DNA from: JAADDG01 sp964450755
GTDB lineage: Bacteria > Campylobacterota > Campylobacteria > Campylobacterales > JAADDG01
Direction of reading: 5' to 3'
Length of the DNA: 44,872 nt
Assembly: GCA_964450755.1 (NCBI GenBank)
Contig: CAYVDJ010000076.1
Span: forward strand, 1 to 44,872
In this document: positions 42,126 to 44,872 of the stretch, one piece after another
Position numbering within the stretch: position 1 is the first letter of the stretch
Layout of the letters: the number at the start of each line of letters is the position of its first letter
The notes under the pieces: model-generated
What the model was told of the DNA's origin: nothing
Database searches by the model: none
The model's input: the letters and a program-made list of their open reading frames with translations, nothing else
Made by a program: the position numbers and the translations under genes

Positions 42126-42131
42126 TATAAT
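42126..42131 (+). promoter_or_regulatory. Candidate -10 box of tRNA-Phe
   Basis: TATAAT lies 24 bases before the tRNA 5' end, just after the murD stop. No good -35 is seen; the tRNA could also be transcribed with murD. Confidence 0.5.
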
Positions 42132-42155
42132 TTCAACTCAAAATTACTTGCAGAG

Positions 42156-42231
42156 GGTCAGATAGCTCAGTCGGTAGAGCAGGAGACTGAAAATCTCCGT
42201 GTCGGCGGTTCGATTCCGTCTCTGACCACCA
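42156..42231 (+). tRNA. tRNA-Phe (GAA)
   Basis: A 76-base cloverleaf: acceptor arms GGTCAGA (42156-42162) and TCTGACC (42221-42227), D-loop TAGCTCAGTCGGTAGAGC, anticodon stem-loop GGAGA-CTGAAAA-TCTCC with anticodon GAA, T-arm GGCGG-TTCGATT-CCGTC, and discriminator A followed by an encoded CCA (42229-42231). Confidence 0.97.
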
Positions 42232-42290
42232 CTCCTCCTTTTTTGCCTTAGTAAAACAGTTTTATTAACCAAACAATTTTTTATAATATC

Positions 42291-42330
42291 AAAAGCGTCA
42301 TTTCCCATAGGGGAATAGACGCTTTTTTTT
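42291..42330 (+). terminator. Strong Rho-independent terminator after tRNA-Phe
   Basis: AGCGTC (42294-42299) pairs with GACGCT (42318-42323), with further TTCCC/GGGAA pairing inside the loop, and eight T residues follow. A TATAAT just upstream (about 42281) could be chance or mark a very short transcript. Confidence 0.88.
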
Positions 42331-42425
42331 GTCTGTTCTTTATCACTTCAAACTGTCGAGTGATATTTTTTACAAAAAACCTTTATAGAGTCGGCATAAA
42401 GTTTCCTAAATTTTAAAATTTATGG

Positions 42426-42431
42426 TACAAT
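42426..42431 (+). promoter_or_regulatory. Candidate -10 box of htpG
   Basis: TACAAT lies 35 bases before the htpG ATG, with a weak TTCCTA 17 bases further upstream. No CIRCE or HspR-like inverted repeat is seen. Confidence 0.5.
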
Positions 42432-42466
42432 TTCATCTGAAAAAAAACAACAAAAAGGAGAAACCC

Positions 42467-44314
42467 ATGTCAAAACATCATTTTGAAACGGAAGTTACAC
42501 AGCTTCTAAATCTTATGATCCATTCACTCTATTCAAATAAAGAGATTTTTTTAAGAGAACTCATCTCAAACGGATCTGATGCTCTTGATAAACTGAATTA
42601 TCTGACTTTGACGGATGACAACTTCAAAAATTTAAAATATGAACCAAAAATTGATATAAAAATCGATAAAGATAAAAAAACTCTGACTGTAAGTGATACC
42701 GGTATCGGTATGAATGAAGAGGATTTGGTGGAAAACCTCGGAACAATAGCAAGAAGCGGAACAAAATCATTTTTGGAAAAACTAAGCGGTGATGCCAAAA
42801 AAGACTCCTCTTTGATAGGACAGTTTGGTGTAGGATTTTATTCGGCTTTTATGGTTGCCAAAAAGATAGAGGTTTTAACCAAAAAAGCAGGGGAAGAAAA
42901 AGCATATCTCTGGATAAGCGAAGGCGGCGAAAACTATGAGATCAAAGAAGCGCAAAAAGAGAACTACGGAACTTCCATAACTCTTTATCTAAAAGATGAG
43001 GAAGAGGAGTTTTTGGAACCTTTCAGGATAGAATCAATAGTCAAAAAGTATTCAAATCATATTCCTTTCCCTATATATCTTGAAAAAGAAGAGGAAGAAG
43101 ATGGTAAAAAAACAACCAAAACAGAGCAGATAAACAAAGCTTCTGCACTTTGGAGAATGAATAAAAACGAAATAAGCGATGAAGAGTACAAAGACTTTTA
43201 CAAACAGATCTCTCATGACAGTAATGATCCTTTTCTTTGGATTCACACAAAAGCAGAAGGAACCATCGAATATACAACACTATTTTACATTCCGAGTGAA
43301 CCACCGTTTGATCTTTTTAGAGTCGATTATCAATCGGGTGTAAAACTTTATGTCAAAAGAGTTTTTATAACAGATGATGATAAAGAGTTGTTGCCTACTT
43401 ATCTCAGATTTGTAAGAGGTATCATCGATGTCGAGGATATCCCTCTAAATATCAGCCGTGAGATTTTACAGCAAAATGCGATCCTTTCAAAAGTCAAAAA
43501 AGCCTCTGTCAAAAAGATACTAACCGAGCTTAAAAAGCTGAAAAACAAAGACAGAGAAAAATATACAGAATTTTATAATAAATTTGGTAAAGTATTAAAA
43601 GAGGGGCTTTACAGCGATTTTGAAAACAGAGATCTTATACTTGACCTTCTTTTGTTTAAATCTTCAAAAAGAGAGGGTTTGATCGATCTTGGCGAATACA
43701 AAGAGGCGATGCAAAAAGACCAAAAAGCGATCTACTACATCACCGGAGAAAACGAATCTCTGCTTAGAAACTCACCTCTTATAGAACAGTTCAAATCAAA
43801 AGATATCGAAGTTTTGCTTTTGGACGAAGAAGTAGATACCATCGTTATCCCTGCTGTTCCAAGCTACAAAGATACACCGTTTAAGTCAGTAACCACAACA
43901 GAAGCGGATGAAGATCTAAAAAGTGAAATAGATACAAATGAAGAGAAAAAATATAAAGAACTTCTTGTCAAAATGAAAGAGATACTAAAAGATGAGGTAA
44001 AAGATGTAAAAATCTCAAACAGATTGAACGAATCACCTTCATGTCTGGTATTTGACAAAAACGATCCCGATTTTCAAATGCAAATGATGCTAAAACAGAT
44101 GGGACAGACAGAAATGCCAAAAGTAAAACCGATACTGGAAATTAATCCAAAACATGATATTTTCAACAAAATCATTCTAAAAAATGATTTTGCGGCACTT
44201 TATGACATAGCTCCCGTAATCTTGGATCAGGCAAAGCTGAGTGAAGGGATGAAAATAGACGATATAGCAGAATTTAGCAAAAGACTAAACAAACTTATCT
44301 CAAAAGCGATCTAA
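42467..44314 (+). CDS. htpG: Hsp90-family chaperone
   Basis: The 615-residue chaperone starts at the ATG at 42467, after AAGGAG with six bases spacing, giving the expected MSKHHFETEVTQLLNLM N-terminus. A longer frame from 42422 runs through the promoter and ribosome site and is rejected. The GHKL ATPase motifs are clear: FLRELISNGSDALDK (about residue 24), VSDTGIGMNEEDL (about 75), and GQFGVGFYSAFMVA (about 118). The middle-domain arginine region IPLNISREILQQN is near residue 328. It ends with a terminator and forms a single-gene unit. Confidence 0.96.
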   Translation: MSKHHFETEVTQLLNLMIHSLYSNKEIFLRELISNGSDALDKLNYLTLTDDNFKNLKYEPKIDIKIDKDKKTLTVSDTGIGMNEEDLVENLGTIARSGTKSFLEKLSGDAKKDSSLIGQFGVGFYSAFMVAKKIEVLTKKAGEEKAYLWISEGGENYEIKEAQKENYGTSITLYLKDEEEEFLEPFRIESIVKKYSNHIPFPIYLEKEEEEDGKKTTKTEQINKASALWRMNKNEISDEEYKDFYKQISHDSNDPFLWIHTKAEGTIEYTTLFYIPSEPPFDLFRVDYQSGVKLYVKRVFITDDDKELLPTYLRFVRGIIDVEDIPLNISREILQQNAILSKVKKASVKKILTELKKLKNKDREKYTEFYNKFGKVLKEGLYSDFENRDLILDLLLFKSSKREGLIDLGEYKEAMQKDQKAIYYITGENESLLRNSPLIEQFKSKDIEVLLLDEEVDTIVIPAVPSYKDTPFKSVTTTEADEDLKSEIDTNEEKKYKELLVKMKEILKDEVKDVKISNRLNESPSCLVFDKNDPDFQMQMMLKQMGQTEMPKVKPILEINPKHDIFNKIILKNDFAALYDIAPVILDQAKLSEGMKIDDIAEFSKRLNKLISKAI

Positions 44315-44342
44315 AAAAGGAGGGAGAAATTCCCTCCTTTTT
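44314..44342 (+). terminator. Rho-independent terminator after htpG
   Basis: A 12-base perfect stem AAAAAGGAGGGA/TCCCTCCTTTTT (44314-44325 and 44331-44342) has a five-base loop. Its A/T flanks allow use in both directions. It begins on the last base of the htpG stop codon. Confidence 0.92.
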
Positions 44343-44447
44343 GATGACAAACCTCTCCATTTGAATTTTTTAAAAATCATATAAACAAACAAGCTAACAT
44401 TCAGTTAACAAACTTCGGCTACAATAGGAAAAAAAAGAGGATGATTT

Positions 44448-44872
44448 ATGCCTAAAATTCTTTTGATGGAAGATGATGAGATCTTTTTTCAGACTCTAAA
44501 AGAGTTTTTGGAAGATGAAGGTTTTGAAATAGTCGGAGCAAAGGACGGAGAAGAGGCGCTGGATCTCACTTACGAACAAAAATTTGATCTCTATCTTTTG
44601 GATGTAAATGTTCCTTTCTTGAACGGTTTTGATTTTTTAAAATCTCTAAGAGATTCAGGAGACAAAACACCCGCTTTTTTCATCACTGCTCTAAGAGATG
44701 TCAATTCTCTTTCCAAAGGTTTTGACAGCGGAGCGGATGATTTTATCAAAAAACCTTTTGACCCCGATGAGCTTGTCATAAGGATCAAAGCCGCTTTAAA
44801 AAAACAGTACGATATTCTAAAATACCGGGATATAGAGTATGATCCGATATCAAAAATCATCAAAAAAAACGG
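44448..44872 (+). CDS. Response regulator, OmpR-like (partial, runs off the window)
   Basis: The frame is open to the end of the window (141 codons). The receiver domain is complete: acidic pair EDD at residues 8-10, phospho-acceptor Asp51 in LYLLDVNVP, ITA near residue 84 and the conserved Lys in KKPFDPDEL near residue 105. The DNA-binding output domain should start just beyond the window, judged from the linker IEYDPISKII typical of OmpR-family regulators. GAGG precedes the ATG, and TACAAT at 44420-44425 is a likely -10 box. A histidine kinase may follow outside the window. Confidence 0.85.
   Translation, partial: MPKILLMEDDEIFFQTLKEFLEDEGFEIVGAKDGEEALDLTYEQKFDLYLLDVNVPFLNGFDFLKSLRDSGDKTPAFFITALRDVNSLSKGFDSGADDFIKKPFDPDELVIRIKAALKKQYDILKYRDIEYDPISKIIKKN

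Noticed and set aside
42422..42466. N-terminal extension of htpG by 15 residues
   Set aside because: The extension would be translated from the promoter -10 region and through the AAGGAG ribosome site; the downstream ATG gives the conserved N-terminus.

Overview
The window looks like a chromosomal segment of an AT-rich, flagellated campylobacterotal bacterium (Epsilonproteobacteria in the wide sense), probably a free-living sulfur- or hydrogen-metabolising relative of Sulfurimonas, Sulfurovum or Nitratiruptor rather than a host-adapted Campylobacter. Four things point there. The block glmU-coaBC-(hypothetical)-uppS-pilD-lptF-truA is a gene order I associate with Campylobacter and relatives. 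The succinate dehydrogenase/fumarate reductase is the non-classical A-B-E type, with a CCG-domain third subunit. There is a cytoplasmic group 2 [NiFe] hydrogenase. Intergenic DNA is very AT-rich with TATAAT-type -10 boxes. This assignment is inference from sequence alone.

Layout: 1-98 is the 3' end of galU. 316-1848 is an AAA-ATPase-like/PD-(D/E)XK protein. 1845-5947 (minus) is an EmrA-EmrB-TolC-type tripartite efflux operon, read emrA to tolC. 6031-7598 (minus) is motAB, resembling sodium-type PomAB. 7788-14281 is the seven-gene housekeeping block. 14451-15437 is an MltB-like lytic transglycosylase. 15613-24170 is a redox block: sdhABE, superoxide reductase, a small membrane protein, then an 806-residue fusion of a NirB-like FAD/[2Fe-2S] module with a hydrogenase small subunit, followed by the hydrogenase large subunit. 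24202-25770 (minus) is an unrecognised polytopic membrane protein and 25883-27640 (minus) an orphan molybdopterin oxidoreductase. 27977-35604 is a second efflux locus, laid out like E. coli cecR-ybhGFSR (TetR, HlyD, double-NBD ABC ATPase, two ABC-2 permeases), with an MFS gene inserted in frame in the operon and a Fic gene inserted between the two permeases. An msrA remnant, a secreted beta-propeller/DUF4214 protein, a FliL-like protein, a Pif1-like helicase, an MscS channel, murD, tRNA-Phe, htpG and the start of a response regulator complete the window.

How the parts may work together: the redox block has the logic of H2-driven autotrophy. The fusion hydrogenase could pass electrons from H2 through iron-sulfur clusters to a flavin/NAD(P) module in the cytoplasm. 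A fumarate reductase/succinate dehydrogenase and an oxygen-defence enzyme lie beside it. The two efflux loci may form one regulon: a 35-bp block containing a TetR-like dyad occurs, 34/35 identical, upstream of emrA and again in the region upstream of the tetR gene. Only the first locus carries a TolC, so the second may borrow it.

The best leads are (i) the NirB-like/BFD/HupS fusion, (ii) the Fic insertion flanked by 32-bp direct repeats with a decayed antitoxin-like reading frame, (iii) the shared operator block together with an inverted repeat that could hide the emrA Shine-Dalgarno sequence in read-through transcripts, and (iv) a 51-bp twin-hairpin repeat whose two full copies differ by compensatory base changes. 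No CRISPR array, rRNA operon, IS transposase or complete prophage is visible.
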